Below are positions 43,829 through 52,900 of a stretch of DNA of 64,000 bases, piece after piece. The stretch spans positions 6,944,001 through 7,008,000 of the forward strand of contig JASGHY010000001.1 in the NCBI GenBank assembly GCA_047602185.1, in the 5' to 3' direction. Within the stretch, counting starts at the first letter, position 1; each line of letters opens with the position of its first letter. This stretch comes from PMP191F sp047602185. GTDB lineage: Bacteria > Bacteroidota > Bacteroidia > Chitinophagales > Chitinophagaceae. A program made the translations under genes and the position numbers. The notes beneath the pieces were generated by a model that worked only from the letters and a program-made list of their open reading frames with translations, had not been told where the DNA came from and made no database searches.

Positions 43829-44311
43829 ATGGAATACAGGTTAGCAACAATCGACAGTAAGAAACTGGTAGGCAAGCACCTTACCATGTCATTTACCAAT
43901 AACAGAACGGGTGAACTGTGGCGCAGTTTTATGCCTGAAAGAAAGCTGATCGCCAACAAGGTTGGCTCAGAACTTTATTCCATGCAGCTGTATGCGGAAG
44001 ATCATTTTAAAAACTTTGATCCTGCGGCTACGTTCGAAAAATGGGCTGCTGTAGAAGTAACAGATCATTCCACTGTGCCGCCCGGTATGGAAACTTTTAT
44101 ATTACCCGGTGGCTTGTATGCTGTGTTCCTGTATAAGGGATTGCCGGCCGAAGGTGCCAAAGCATTCCAATACATACTTGGCACCTGGTTGCCCGTGTCG
44201 GGCTATGTACTGGATAGCAGACCTCATTATGAATTATTAGGTGAAAAGTATAAGAACGATTCACCTGATTCTGAAGAAGAGATCTGGATCCCGGTGAAGC
44301 CTGTAAAATGA
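43829..44311 (+). CDS. GyrI-like (AraC effector-binding) domain protein
   Basis: 160 residues: LVGKHLTMSFTNNRTGELWRSFMPERKLIANKVGSELYSMQLY, then KWAAVEVTDHSTVPPGMETFILPGGLYAVFLYKG, then GTWLPVSGYVLDSRPHYELLGEKYKNDSPDSEEEIWIPVKP. This is the stand-alone GyrI/SHS2-type fold with the closing EEEIWIPV strand. Members bind small hydrophobic ligands or, for E. coli GyrI (SbmC), gyrase. It is very tightly coupled to the pentapeptide gene, and its stop codon is followed immediately by the stop of the convergent nucleotidase gene. Confidence 0.83.
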   Translation: MEYRLATIDSKKLVGKHLTMSFTNNRTGELWRSFMPERKLIANKVGSELYSMQLYAEDHFKNFDPAATFEKWAAVEVTDHSTVPPGMETFILPGGLYAVFLYKGLPAEGAKAFQYILGTWLPVSGYVLDSRPHYELLGEKYKNDSPDSEEEIWIPVKPVK

Positions 44312-44878
44312 TTAAGCTACATTAGCGATTGCTTCCTGCCTGCTTTCTTTATCATTCAATAATAACTCACGTACTTCTTCCCAGTTATTCACCCTTGTAT
44401 ATCCCTGTATGTGTGAGTTGTGTGTAGCGGTGAATAATATCTTTTCTCCTTCAAACGGATCGAGGTTCTTCAGGTGGTCATCGATCATGTAATCGCCTGT
44501 TACCGGTTTTTTAGAACCGCAGAGCACCACCTGTTGCCAGCCTATAAAGGGAAAATGTTCCTGCAACCATTCAATTTTTTCAGCAAGTGATTGAGGAAAC
44601 TCTGTTGCTGCAGATACAATGAACACTTCGTAGTGCTTATTTAATGCTGCAACAACTTCCTGGCTGCCGGGCATTACTTTGGCCGTGCGGAAAAAGCCGG
44701 GGGTATATAAAAACTTTCTTATCAGCTCAGGTTTGGGGAATGCCTCTACCTCCGGCCTGCCCAGTAACTGCTCATAAGGGATCTGCTCGCCGGTAGCTTC
44801 TTTGTACCATTCAATAAAATGCGTTGTAATATCAGCCATTACCTGGTCCATGTCTATCAGTACTCTTTTCCTTTCCAT
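44312..44878 (-). CDS. 5'(3')-deoxyribonucleotidase family HAD phosphatase
   Basis: 188 residues from ATG 44878 (MERKRVLIDMDQVMADITTHF); a 14-codon upstream extension is unlikely. HAD motif I is DMDQVMAD, as in the NT5C group. Later motifs are VFIVSAATEFPQSLAEKIEWLQEHFPFIGWQQVVLCGSKKPV and YMIDDHLKNLDPF. It removes phosphate from deoxyribonucleoside monophosphates, limiting dNTP pools. It is divergent from a DeoR-family gene through an 82-bp region full of palindromes, suggesting control by that regulator. Confidence 0.85.
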   Translation of the reverse strand: MERKRVLIDMDQVMADITTHFIEWYKEATGEQIPYEQLLGRPEVEAFPKPELIRKFLYTPGFFRTAKVMPGSQEVVAALNKHYEVFIVSAATEFPQSLAEKIEWLQEHFPFIGWQQVVLCGSKKPVTGDYMIDDHLKNLDPFEGEKILFTATHNSHIQGYTRVNNWEEVRELLLNDKESRQEAIANVA

Positions 44879-44881
44879 ATT

Positions 44882-44959
44882 TTGCGATTTAATGCAAGAT
44901 AGTGCAAAATATTGCAACAATATATGCCTAATGTATTAAATTGCGGTAAAATATCGCAA
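44882..44959. promoter_or_regulatory. Three TTGC/GCAA palindromes in the divergent nucleotidase/deoR promoter
   Basis: 44882-44897: TTGC-N8-GCAA. 44903-44916: TGCAA-N4-TTGCA, perfect arms. 44941-44959: TTGCG-N9-CGCAA, perfect arms, ending one base before the regulator's ATG. All share the TTGC half-site, as expected for a repeated operator of the adjacent DeoR-type protein. Confidence 0.6.
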
Positions 44960-44960
44960 A

Positions 44961-45704
44961 ATGTTGAGAGAAGAAAGGTTAGATTTTATCATAAACCAGT
45001 TGAAATCAAGCCAATCAGTAAAGCTGGCAGAATTGAGTGAGGCATTGCAGGTATCAGAAGACACTATACGCAGGGATATTGAAGTGCTGGCAAAAAACGG
45101 CCTGCTTACCAAAGTACGTGGGGGAGCCATACCGCATTCGCCCAACTCACACAACTTTGGCGAGCGTGTGCATGTATCAGAAAAAGAGAAAATAGCCATT
45201 GCCAATAAAGCATTGTCACTGATAAAGCCCGGCGATACTATTTTACTGGATGGAGGCACTACTACCTATACATTGGCAGGATTGCTGGACATGCCGCTGA
45301 CCATAATTACCAACAACGTACCCGCGGCTGCGCTACTGGCCGGTAGAAAGGATATGGAAGTAGTGCTGACCGGTGGCCGCATTTTGCCCGATTGCCAGGC
45401 AACAGTAGGTGCTGAAGCTATCCGCACCTTGCAGCAACTGCATGTGGATACCTGTTTCATCGGTATCTGTAGCCTGCATCATGAAATTGGAGTAAGCACT
45501 ATCAACTACCTTGAAAGTGATATGAAGCGTGCCATGATCGGTTGCGCAGACAGGATTGTTGCTATAACCAAACACGATAAAATAGGTACAGCAGAGCCCT
45601 ACAAGGTTTGCCCCATAGAAACACTGCATACCATTGTAACCGAGATAGAACCTGACAGCTACATCTTTTCACCCTATCGTGAAAAGGGGATACAGGTACT
45701 TTAA
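44961..45704 (+). CDS. DeoR/GlpR family transcriptional regulator
   Basis: 247 residues. The N-terminal DeoR winged HTH is LREERLDFIINQLKSSQSVKLAELSEALQVSEDTIRRDIEVLAKNGLLTKVRGGAIPH. The C-terminal DeoRC sugar-phosphate-binding domain has DTILLDGGTTTYTLAGLL, then ITNNVPAAALL, then LTGGRILPDCQATVGAEA. It represses its target until a sugar phosphate binds. The neighbour is a deoxyribonucleotidase, so the effector may be a (deoxy)ribose phosphate (inference). A palindrome abutting its start codon suggests autorepression. Confidence 0.9.
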   Translation: MLREERLDFIINQLKSSQSVKLAELSEALQVSEDTIRRDIEVLAKNGLLTKVRGGAIPHSPNSHNFGERVHVSEKEKIAIANKALSLIKPGDTILLDGGTTTYTLAGLLDMPLTIITNNVPAAALLAGRKDMEVVLTGGRILPDCQATVGAEAIRTLQQLHVDTCFIGICSLHHEIGVSTINYLESDMKRAMIGCADRIVAITKHDKIGTAEPYKVCPIETLHTIVTEIEPDSYIFSPYREKGIQVL

Positions 45705-45740
45705 AAGGACGACATCCTTTAAAAGGATGTCGTCCTTTTA
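45702..45740. terminator. Long perfect palindrome, bidirectional terminator
   Basis: TAAAAGGACGACATCC (45702-45717) pairs perfectly with GGATGTCGTCCTTTTA (45725-45740), and the inner TTTAAAA can extend the arms to 19 bp. It overlaps the deoR stop codon and lies before the convergent dioxygenase gene. Confidence 0.82.
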
Positions 45741-45752
45741 CAATGGCAACGC

Positions 45753-46388
45753 TCATTTTGCTGTTGGATAATTGGGAATATTCAGGCCCAGGATAATAGC
45801 ATGTTCAGCCACCTGTAAATTACCTGACGTTGTTATTTTCAGTATACCGTTTCCGCCGCGGTTTTCCAGTTTCTGTCTTTTTTTAGCGGTCAGCAGTTTA
45901 TCATCGTCAAATACAAACTCATCAATGTAATACTCGTTGATGTTGGGTTCTTTAATGGACAAATGAATGTGAGCGGGCATCTCTTCCCGGAGATAGGGGG
46001 CAGGTCTTATTGTATAAATAGCATAATGACCATTGGCGCCTGTTTTCACCCAGCCACGGATATGCCCATGTCTCCTCGCTTTGGGTGGCATACCGGTTGC
46101 CTGGGAATAGTATCCGTTGTTATCTGTTTGCCAGTAATAGATGATCACATCCGGGGCTGGTGTTTTTCCATCCTTTTTATAAACGGTCCCTTTTACCAGT
46201 AATTTCTGTCCTGCTTCGTGCCAGCCTGCACTGGTATCTACAGCTTTAATATTGGCGGGCATGCCAACATACATGATCTCGCAACCATCACAACCGCCGC
46301 CTGCCAGTTTACTATTATCCGTTTGTGCCTTGCAGGTGATCAATAAAAGCAGAAGTGCCGGGAACAGGTAAAATGTCTTTTTCTTCAT
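45753..46388 (-). CDS. Intradiol ring-cleavage dioxygenase-like lipoprotein
   Basis: 211 residues. The N-terminus MKKKTFYLFPALLLLLITCKAQ has a lipobox-like LLITC. The core has the family's ligand pattern: YYWQTDNNGYYSQ (Tyr), RRHGHIRGW, RPAPYLREE (Tyr), and MPAHIHLSIKE (His-x-His), so the four non-haem Fe(III) ligands look present. These dioxygenase-fold lipoproteins are common in Bacteroidota; their substrates are unknown, and they may act on periplasmic aromatic or other compounds. The extra GGGCDGCEIMY Cys pair near the start is characteristic of this subgroup. Confidence 0.82.
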   Translation of the reverse strand: MKKKTFYLFPALLLLLITCKAQTDNSKLAGGGCDGCEIMYVGMPANIKAVDTSAGWHEAGQKLLVKGTVYKKDGKTPAPDVIIYYWQTDNNGYYSQATGMPPKARRHGHIRGWVKTGANGHYAIYTIRPAPYLREEMPAHIHLSIKEPNINEYYIDEFVFDDDKLLTAKKRQKLENRGGNGILKITTSGNLQVAEHAIILGLNIPNYPTAK

Positions 46389-46466
46389 GCTGAAAAGTTT
46401 TCAGCAAAAATCCATTCGCATGGCTGGTAATCAAAGCGGTATATGGCAACAGGAGGAGTTTGTATG

Positions 46467-47306
46467 CTAAGCTGAGGACTTACTTTCCATGCAATGCTTA
46501 AAGTTGGCTGCATAGTTTCTGCTGAGCCTTAGTTGCTCACCGTTTTCGAGGGTAACATCATAATCGCCATTCAGCCTTGAAGTGTAGGACGTTACTTTTT
46601 GAATATTAACAATGGCAGATTTATGGATTCTTGCAAACTGCCTATTATCCAGTTGCCCGGCAATTGACTTCAGTGTTTGCTGCTGCAGGTGTTTTTTATG
46701 TGCTGTATGAATGGCTATATAAGGACTGGAGGAAAGAATGTAGAGAATATCTTTTACTGCAACAACTGTATTGTTTCTGCCAGCGGTAATAAAGATCTTA
46801 TCGATACTACCGGCAATAGATGGCTCCGGGACTGTTGTATTATTTTGAGAGAGCGGAACATGGCCGCGGAAATACAACAGACCTGTTGCTGTATAGATCA
46901 ACAGGTATTTATAAATGTCTTCGGCAATGGTATAGCTCAATGTGCCGGCAATAGAATAGGTGTGGTTAAAAAACAAGGCAGACAAGCCATAGATGAGTAT
47001 GGCGAACAGCAGCATGTGAAGAATTGTAGACGAGATAACAAAAAAGAAAATTTTACTGAGGGTACCTGTTAAGTATTGCTGCCTGTTGAAAAGCATCAAT
47101 TGCAGTATGCTTACCGGAAGGAACAGTACCCAGAATATTTTGAACAGTATAGACTCTGAAAAATAAAATGCAAAGTGGTGATATTGCGCCTGCAGGTAAT
47201 CCTGCAGCACGGTAACCACCAGTAATGCCGGCAACAGTAAAATGAAAAGCAGTAAAGGCTTTTGCCTGAGAATATTAAACCTGTTGTGGAGGTACTGGCT
47301 TTGCAT
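46467..47306 (-). CDS. Membrane-anchored LytTR family regulator
   Basis: 279 residues. There are four hydrophobic helices between about 18 and 150 (LLLFILLLPALLVVTVL, ILFKIFWVLFLPVSILQLMLF, KIFFFVISSTILHMLLFAILIYGLS, YKYLLIYTATGLLYF). The C-terminal LytTR domain (about 175-275) has VKDILYILSSSPYIAIHTAHKKHLQ, then FARIHKSAIVNIQKVTSY, then GEQLRLSRNYAANF. The architecture matches the protein at 12123-13064. No kinase partner is adjacent. The target is unknown. Confidence 0.85.
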   Translation of the reverse strand: MQSQYLHNRFNILRQKPLLLFILLLPALLVVTVLQDYLQAQYHHFAFYFSESILFKIFWVLFLPVSILQLMLFNRQQYLTGTLSKIFFFVISSTILHMLLFAILIYGLSALFFNHTYSIAGTLSYTIAEDIYKYLLIYTATGLLYFRGHVPLSQNNTTVPEPSIAGSIDKIFITAGRNNTVVAVKDILYILSSSPYIAIHTAHKKHLQQQTLKSIAGQLDNRQFARIHKSAIVNIQKVTSYTSRLNGDYDVTLENGEQLRLSRNYAANFKHCMESKSSA

Positions 47307-47332
47307 GGCGTATCATTTAACTATACTGTACT

Positions 47333-47356
47333 CCGGCAGGGGTACTCACCCGCCGG
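47333..47356. repeat. GC-rich hairpin, possible remnant of the cloverleaf repeat
   Basis: CCGGCAGGGGTACTCACCCGCCGG: CCGGC/GCCGG arms and GGGGT/ACCC inner pairs. It resembles the second hairpin of the repeats at 43078 and 56216 but lacks their outer arms. It lies in the 85-bp gap between the LytTR and aminotransferase genes and has no T tract. Confidence 0.4.
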
Positions 47357-47391
47357 GCCTCCGTTAAAGTTACAAAAACTTATAACTGCTC

Positions 47392-48597
47392 TTAATGAAC
47401 TTTCTGTATAATGGTGTTCAGGTTACTGCACAGTAAAGCTATTTCCTCTTCCGTATTGTAATAATGTACAGATGCACGTACCACCTGTGGCAGCCGCCTT
47501 CTGTGCATGTAATACAAAGTGGCTTGCTCCGGGCCTATGTTTACATTAATGCCTTTTGCTGCCAGCTCTTTCTTGATAAGAACCGGCTTAATATCTTTTA
47601 CGGTAAAGGTTACAATGCCACATAGCTGTTCGCCTGTATCCTGTACGGTAACACCATCAATGTTATTTAGTTGCCTGCGCAGTAAGCCTGAGAGCAATTG
47701 TACACGTTGCCATATTTTATCAACGCCTGCATGCAGGGCGTATTCTATTGCCTTGTTAAAACCAAGCACTACTGCATGGTTCTTTTCGTGCCATTCAAAA
47801 CGGCGGGCATCATTGCGTACAGTAAAATCGGTAGTGGTAAGATTGGTTACTGTAAAACCATCCATTTGCTGCAACCGCAGTGCAGGCTGTACCTCTTTCT
47901 TTACAAATAAAAAGCCTGTACCACGTGGCCCACGCAAAAACTTACGGCCGGTTACTGCCATCATATCACAACCAATTTCCTTTACATCCAATGGCATTTG
48001 CCCGGCAGACTGGCAGGCATCCAGCAGGTAAGTAATACCATGTTTACGGGCGATGGCGCCAATGGCTGCTACCGGAAGTATATTGCCGGCAGTAGAGGGA
48101 ATATGCGTTACTGCTATAAGCCTGGTTTTGGAAGTGATGGCAGCTTCCAGTTCAGCCAATGGAAAGTTGCCTTTTTCGTCACTGGCAATTACTTTAATAA
48201 TAACGCCCTTTGTTTTTTGAGCATTCAGTAACCCCAGTACGTTTGAGGCATATTCCATTTCTGTAGTAATGATCTCATCGCCCTGTGAAAGATCAAGCCC
48301 ATAAAAAGCAAGATCCCAGGCTGCGCTGGCATTTTCTGTAAGGGCTATTTCATCCGGATCAGCGTTGATCAGTTGGGCAACCAGGTGATGTGTATTATCC
48401 AGTTGCTCTCTGTATTTCTCTTCTGTTTCATAGCCCCCGTTCAGTGCTTCTTCCTGCAGGTAAGTGGTAATTGCCCTGGTTACAGTATCAGGTGGCAGGG
48501 ACGATCCTGCATTATTAAAATGGATCAGTGTGGCGGTGCCTGGTGTATCTTTTCTGAAAGCCTGTATATCAGTGTCGTTGAATGGAGTAGTATTCAT
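47392..48597 (-). CDS. Class V aminotransferase-fold PLP enzyme
   Basis: 401 residues from ATG 48597 (MNTTPFNDTDIQAFRKDTPG). It shows the class V/NifS pattern: LIHFNNAGSSLPPDTV, then EIALTENASAAWDLAFYGL, then EIITTEMEYASNVLGLL, IAVTHIPSTAGNILPVAAI, LLDACQSAGQMPLDVKEIGCDMMAVTGRKFLRGPRGTGFLFV. The schiff-base Lys is in TGRKFL. It is NifS/SufS-like in fold, but the catalytic cysteine loop of true cysteine desulfurases is not obvious. It is more likely an aminotransferase or lyase acting on a small amino compound. Single gene. Confidence 0.85.
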   Translation of the reverse strand: MNTTPFNDTDIQAFRKDTPGTATLIHFNNAGSSLPPDTVTRAITTYLQEEALNGGYETEEKYREQLDNTHHLVAQLINADPDEIALTENASAAWDLAFYGLDLSQGDEIITTEMEYASNVLGLLNAQKTKGVIIKVIASDEKGNFPLAELEAAITSKTRLIAVTHIPSTAGNILPVAAIGAIARKHGITYLLDACQSAGQMPLDVKEIGCDMMAVTGRKFLRGPRGTGFLFVKKEVQPALRLQQMDGFTVTNLTTTDFTVRNDARRFEWHEKNHAVVLGFNKAIEYALHAGVDKIWQRVQLLSGLLRRQLNNIDGVTVQDTGEQLCGIVTFTVKDIKPVLIKKELAAKGINVNIGPEQATLYYMHRRRLPQVVRASVHYYNTEEEIALLCSNLNTIIQKVH

Positions 48598-48716
48598 GAT
48601 GTTGTTTTGCAGTAACAAAATAAAGGCTAAATCAAGAGATAAAACTGTAGCAGAACTGCAGATTTAGACTATATCAGTTTGATCTTAACAACCAAGCACC
48701 CGGGCTACCGTCCTTT

Positions 48717-49163
48717 TTATTGAATAATTATACCGTTAATCCATTCCCTTGCCTTTAAGGGGTCTGTAAAAAAGCCTTCGTTGATCATTGTGTAGTTCTT
48801 TGCGTAATTGCTGATCTTCGATTCATCGTGGTGTACGTGAGCTGCCGCTATGCAATGAATATTGTATGGTGCATGGATCATGATCGCTGCTTCGGGAAAC
48901 ATACGCAGGTAGCCTACATACCATCCATAGTCAGCGAGTGTAAGAGGAATAATAACCCTGAATTTTTTGTGTGCATCAAAATTCTGTGCTTTAAACCCAT
49001 GAAGGTTCACCAGTATCTTGAACTTTGAATGAGCTTCCAGGCTATTAATGACGTTTTTTAATGACAGCTGCCATTCCTCTATATCATTGCTATCCAGCTC
49101 ACCGCTCAGTTCAGTTACTACAAGGTTATCTTCTTTTATAAAAAAGGAGTGTGTACGTTTCAT
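48717..49163 (-). CDS. SpoIIAA/STAS-like hypothetical protein
   Basis: 148 residues from ATG 49163 (MKRTHSFFIKEDNLVVTELS); a longer upstream frame of 34 codons has no family support. The pattern NLVVTELSGELDSNDIEEWQLSLKNVINSLEAHSKFKILVNLHGF, with alternating strands and helices, resembles SpoIIAA-like/STAS domains. There is no signal peptide. The role is unknown; it may be a cytosolic partner in a switching system, but no kinase or phosphatase partner is adjacent. Confidence 0.6.
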   Translation of the reverse strand: MKRTHSFFIKEDNLVVTELSGELDSNDIEEWQLSLKNVINSLEAHSKFKILVNLHGFKAQNFDAHKKFRVIIPLTLADYGWYVGYLRMFPEAAIMIHAPYNIHCIAAAHVHHDESKISNYAKNYTMINEGFFTDPLKAREWINGIIIQ

Positions 49164-49368
49164 TGTGCTGTAATGATTAAAGTGGTGCAATAAAATTAAT
49201 TGATACCTGTAAAGGATTGATGTGAAAGCAAGATGACCCTGCAGAACAGCAGTGCCGATTGTCATTTTTTCAATATGAAGTTTATATGTTTTAATATCCG
49301 TATGTGTGCGGCTATTGAGGATGTACTATTAATTGAAAAGAATATAAATCAATTGATTGTGTTCAGCG

Positions 49369-49411
49369 ATCCCTGTTATTCTGCCCGATTTGCTTTGTTG
49401 TGAACAGGGAT
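49369..49411. promoter_or_regulatory. Inverted repeat upstream of the metal-efflux operon
   Basis: ATCCCTGTT (49369-49377) and AACAGGGAT (49403-49411) are perfect inverses 25 bases apart. They lie before the candidate -7 box TATATTTG at 49486-49493. This could be an operator or a leader hairpin of the efflux operon; no -33 box was found. Confidence 0.4.
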
Positions 49412-49498
49412 TATTATTTACCGGATTTTAATCTTTTCAGCGTGGAAACACAGCATGAACCCGGGGTACATGCAACTGATTGTTATATATTTGCACCC

Positions 49499-49867
49499 GT
49501 GCGCAAGTACACTGCAATCATATTATTGTTTGTTTTAAACAGTGGCCTGGCTGAGCAGTTCAGGAAACTGCCTTTCCTGGTAGCGCATTACATGGATCAC
49601 CAGCAACGTGATAAAAGTATTGATGTATGGGATTTTCTGTCTATGCATTATTGGGGGCAGGATATTAACGATAATGATGATGAGCAGGACAGGCAGCTAC
49701 CCTTCAAAACAATCCATACAGGTCACTCTTCTCCATTCTCGGTTTCAAAGCCATTAATAGTAAAACATACTGAACTTCCTGAAGTAATTGTATCATTCCC
49801 GCTCCGGGATGATGACCTGCTTCCTTCACCCGCATTATCCTCATTGTTCAGGCCTCCGCAAGCTTAA
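49499..49867 (+). CDS. Small membrane-anchored protein upstream of the RND efflux genes
   Basis: No in-frame ATG precedes the hydrophobic segment. The choice of GTG 49499 gives MRKYTAIILLFVLNSGLAEQ, a signal-like N-terminus; GTG 49400 would add 33 residues. After it come FRKLPFLVAHYMDHQQRDKSIDVWDFLSMHYWGQDINDNDDEQDRQLPFKT, a pattern I associate with small proteins preceding CusA/CzcA-TolC genes in Bacteroidota. The C-terminus holds His/Asp/Glu residues (KTIHTGHSS) that may bind metal. It lies 96 bp upstream of the pump gene. The start codon is uncertain. Confidence 0.6.
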   Translation: MRKYTAIILLFVLNSGLAEQFRKLPFLVAHYMDHQQRDKSIDVWDFLSMHYWGQDINDNDDEQDRQLPFKTIHTGHSSPFSVSKPLIVKHTELPEVIVSFPLRDDDLLPSPALSSLFRPPQA

Positions 49868-49963
49868 CCTGATTTTCTCCTTTTGACCTTGTTATCTGCA
49901 TACATGATGTGCCGGTAGCAGGTATATTATTATTTCTCTAAATCAGAAAACAGCAAAAAGGTT

Positions 49964-52900
49964 ATGCTTAATAAGATCATTGGCTTTTCTGTAAAGAATA
50001 AGCTGATCATTGGTTTGTTTGTATTGGCTTTGATTGGTTGGGGAGCATACGAGGTTACCAGGCTTCCTATTGATGCCGTACCCGATATTACAGATAACCA
50101 GGTGCAGGTTATCACTGTTTCTCCTGCCTTAAGTGCATCCGATGTAGAAAGGCTGATCACGTTCCCCATTGAACAATCCTGCAGCAGTATCTCAGGATTA
50201 AAACAAATAAGAAGTTTCTCCCGCTTTGGACTTTCACTGGTAACGATCGTATTCGATGACGCTACGGATGTTTATTGGGCGCGTCAGCAGATCAGTGAAA
50301 GATTACAACAGGTAAAACAGGATATTCCTGATGGAGTAGGGATGCCGGAAATGGCTCCCGTTTCTACCGGCCTGGGCGAGATCTATCAATATGTTGTACG
50401 TCCCTTGAAAGGTTTTGAGGGAAAGTATAATGAAATGGAATTGAGGACTATCCAGGATTGGATCGTAAGACGGCAACTGCTGGGTACACCCGGTGTGGCA
50501 GAAGTAGCCAGCTTTGGTGGCAGGTTAAAGCAATATGAAATTGCCGTTGACCAGAACCAGTTGAAGGCTTACGGCCTCACCATCTCAGATGTGTTTGATG
50601 CACTGGAAAAAAATAACCAGAATACCGGTGGAGCATACATTGAAAAAGGTCCCACTGTTCTATACATCAGGAGCGAGGGGCTTACCGCTACTATTGAAGA
50701 TATTCAGAAGATCGTTGTAAAGAACCTGGCCAATGGTACACCGCTTTTAATGCGTGATGTAGCTAAGGTTGATTATGGCTCCGCTATCAGGTACGGAGCA
50801 ATGACCTTCAACGACAAAGGTGAGGTAGCAGGCGCAGTAGTGATGATGTTGAAAGGTGAGAACTCTTCGGTGGTAGTTAAAAGAGTAAAAGAAAAGATCG
50901 CAGAGATCCAGAAAATGCTTCCTGAAGGTGTTGTGGTAGAGCCCTTCCTCGACAGGACAAAGATGGTGAACAATGCCATCAAAACCGTTGAGACCAACCT
51001 GATGGAAGGCGCGTTGATCGTGATCTTTGTGTTGGTATTCTTCTTAGGCAATTTACGGGCGGGCTTAATTGTGTCGTCCGTAATACCCCTGTCCATGCTG
51101 TTCGCCATTATTCTCATGAACAAGTTTGGTGTTGGTGGTAACCTCATGTCGCTGGGCGCTATTGATTTCGGGTTGATCGTAGATGGCTCTGTGATCGTAG
51201 TAGAAGCCATCCTGCACAGGTTTGCTCATTCAAAACACTTCAGGAATATTACGCGCTTAACGCAGGAGCAGATGGACCAGGAGGTAGGTAAATCAACCGG
51301 CTCCATGATCAAGTCTGCAGTATTCAGCCAGATCATTATCCTGATCGTGTACCTGCCGATCCTTTCACTGGAAGGCATAGAAGGAAAGATGTTCAAACCA
51401 ATGGCACTGACCATTGCGTTTGCTATCCTGGGCGCCTTCCTTTTATCGGTTACCTATGTGCCTATGATGTGCGCTTTATGCTTAAAGAAAAAGATCTCGC
51501 ATAACCAGACGATCACAGATAAACTGGTAATATGGCTGGAGAGAAGATATCAGCCATTACTGAATAATGTGTTGAAGATCCCTAAGACCATGATCGTTTG
51601 TACACTATTGCTTTTTACTGTAGCTGTATATCTGCTGGGAAAAATGGGCGGAGAGTTTATACCCCAGCTGGAAGAAGGTGATCTTGCTGTAGAGACAAGA
51701 TTGCTTACCGGTAGCAACCTGAATAATACAGTACAGGCAACGCAACAGGCATCCAAACTGTTGCTGCAACAGTTCCCTGAAATAGAAAAAGTAGTTACCA
51801 AGATCGGGAGTGCTGAAATTCCAACAGACCCGATGCCTTTTGAGGCTGGTGATATGATGATCATCCTTAAAGACAAACATGAATGGACATCAGCCAAAAC
51901 ATTTCCTGAGTTAACGGCTAAGATGACAAAAGCACTGGAAGCTATTCCCGGTATTACTGTAGGTTTTCAGTTTCCTGTGCAGATGCGTTTTAACGAGCTG
52001 ATGACGGGTGCAAGGCAGGATGTAGTGTGTAAGATCTTTGGTGAAGACCTGGATAGTCTTGCAGCTTATGCACATCGTTTAACGGAGATCATTAAGAAAG
52101 TGGATGGTGCTGTAAATATTTATGAAGAAAGAGTGACCGGTATGCCACAGGTGGTGATTAAATACGACCGGGACGGCATGGCAAAATATGGTCTGAATGT
52201 AAGTGATATCAATCGCGTGGTCAATACAGCCTTTGCCGGCCAGGCAGCAGGACGGGTGTATGAAGGTGAAAAGCGCTTTGATATGGTGGTAAGGTTGTCC
52301 GGCGAATCGCGTAAAACAATGGCCGATATCCAGAACCTTATGATCAGTACAAAACAGGGCACACAGATCCCGTTATCGTATGTGGCAGGTATCGAAGAGA
52401 TAGAAGGTGTAAACCAGGTACAGCGTGAAAATACCAAACGAAGGATCATTGTAGGGTTCAATGTAAATGGCCGCGACGTACAATCCATTGTACAGGAGTT
52501 GCAGGAAAAAGTAAGCAAGGAACTTAAAATGTCAAGGACCTATAAGATTGTTTATGGCGGTTCATTTGAGAATATGACAGCGGCTAAAGAAAGATTGAGC
52601 ATTGTAGTGCCGATTGCCCTGTTGCTCATCTTCCTGCTTTTATATTTTGCTTTTGGCTCTGTAAAACAGGGACTACTCATTTATACCGCAATTCCTTTAT
52701 CTGCTACCGGCGGTATCCTGGCTATGTGGGGCAGGGATATGCCTTTCAGTATTTCTGCCGGTGTTGGCTTTATTGCCCTGTTTGGTGTAGCAGTGTTAAA
52801 TGGTATCCTGCTGGTATCCGAATTTAACCGTCTTAAAAAAGAAGGCTGGACGGATGTAAAGCGTATTGTTATCCATGCCACAAAAACCAAACTGAGGGCT

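Noticed and set aside
45702..45740. Perfect palindrome as an extra operator of the DeoR-like regulator
   Set aside because: Its half-sites do not contain TTGC, and it overlaps the regulator's stop codon with A/T tails, so a terminator explains it better.
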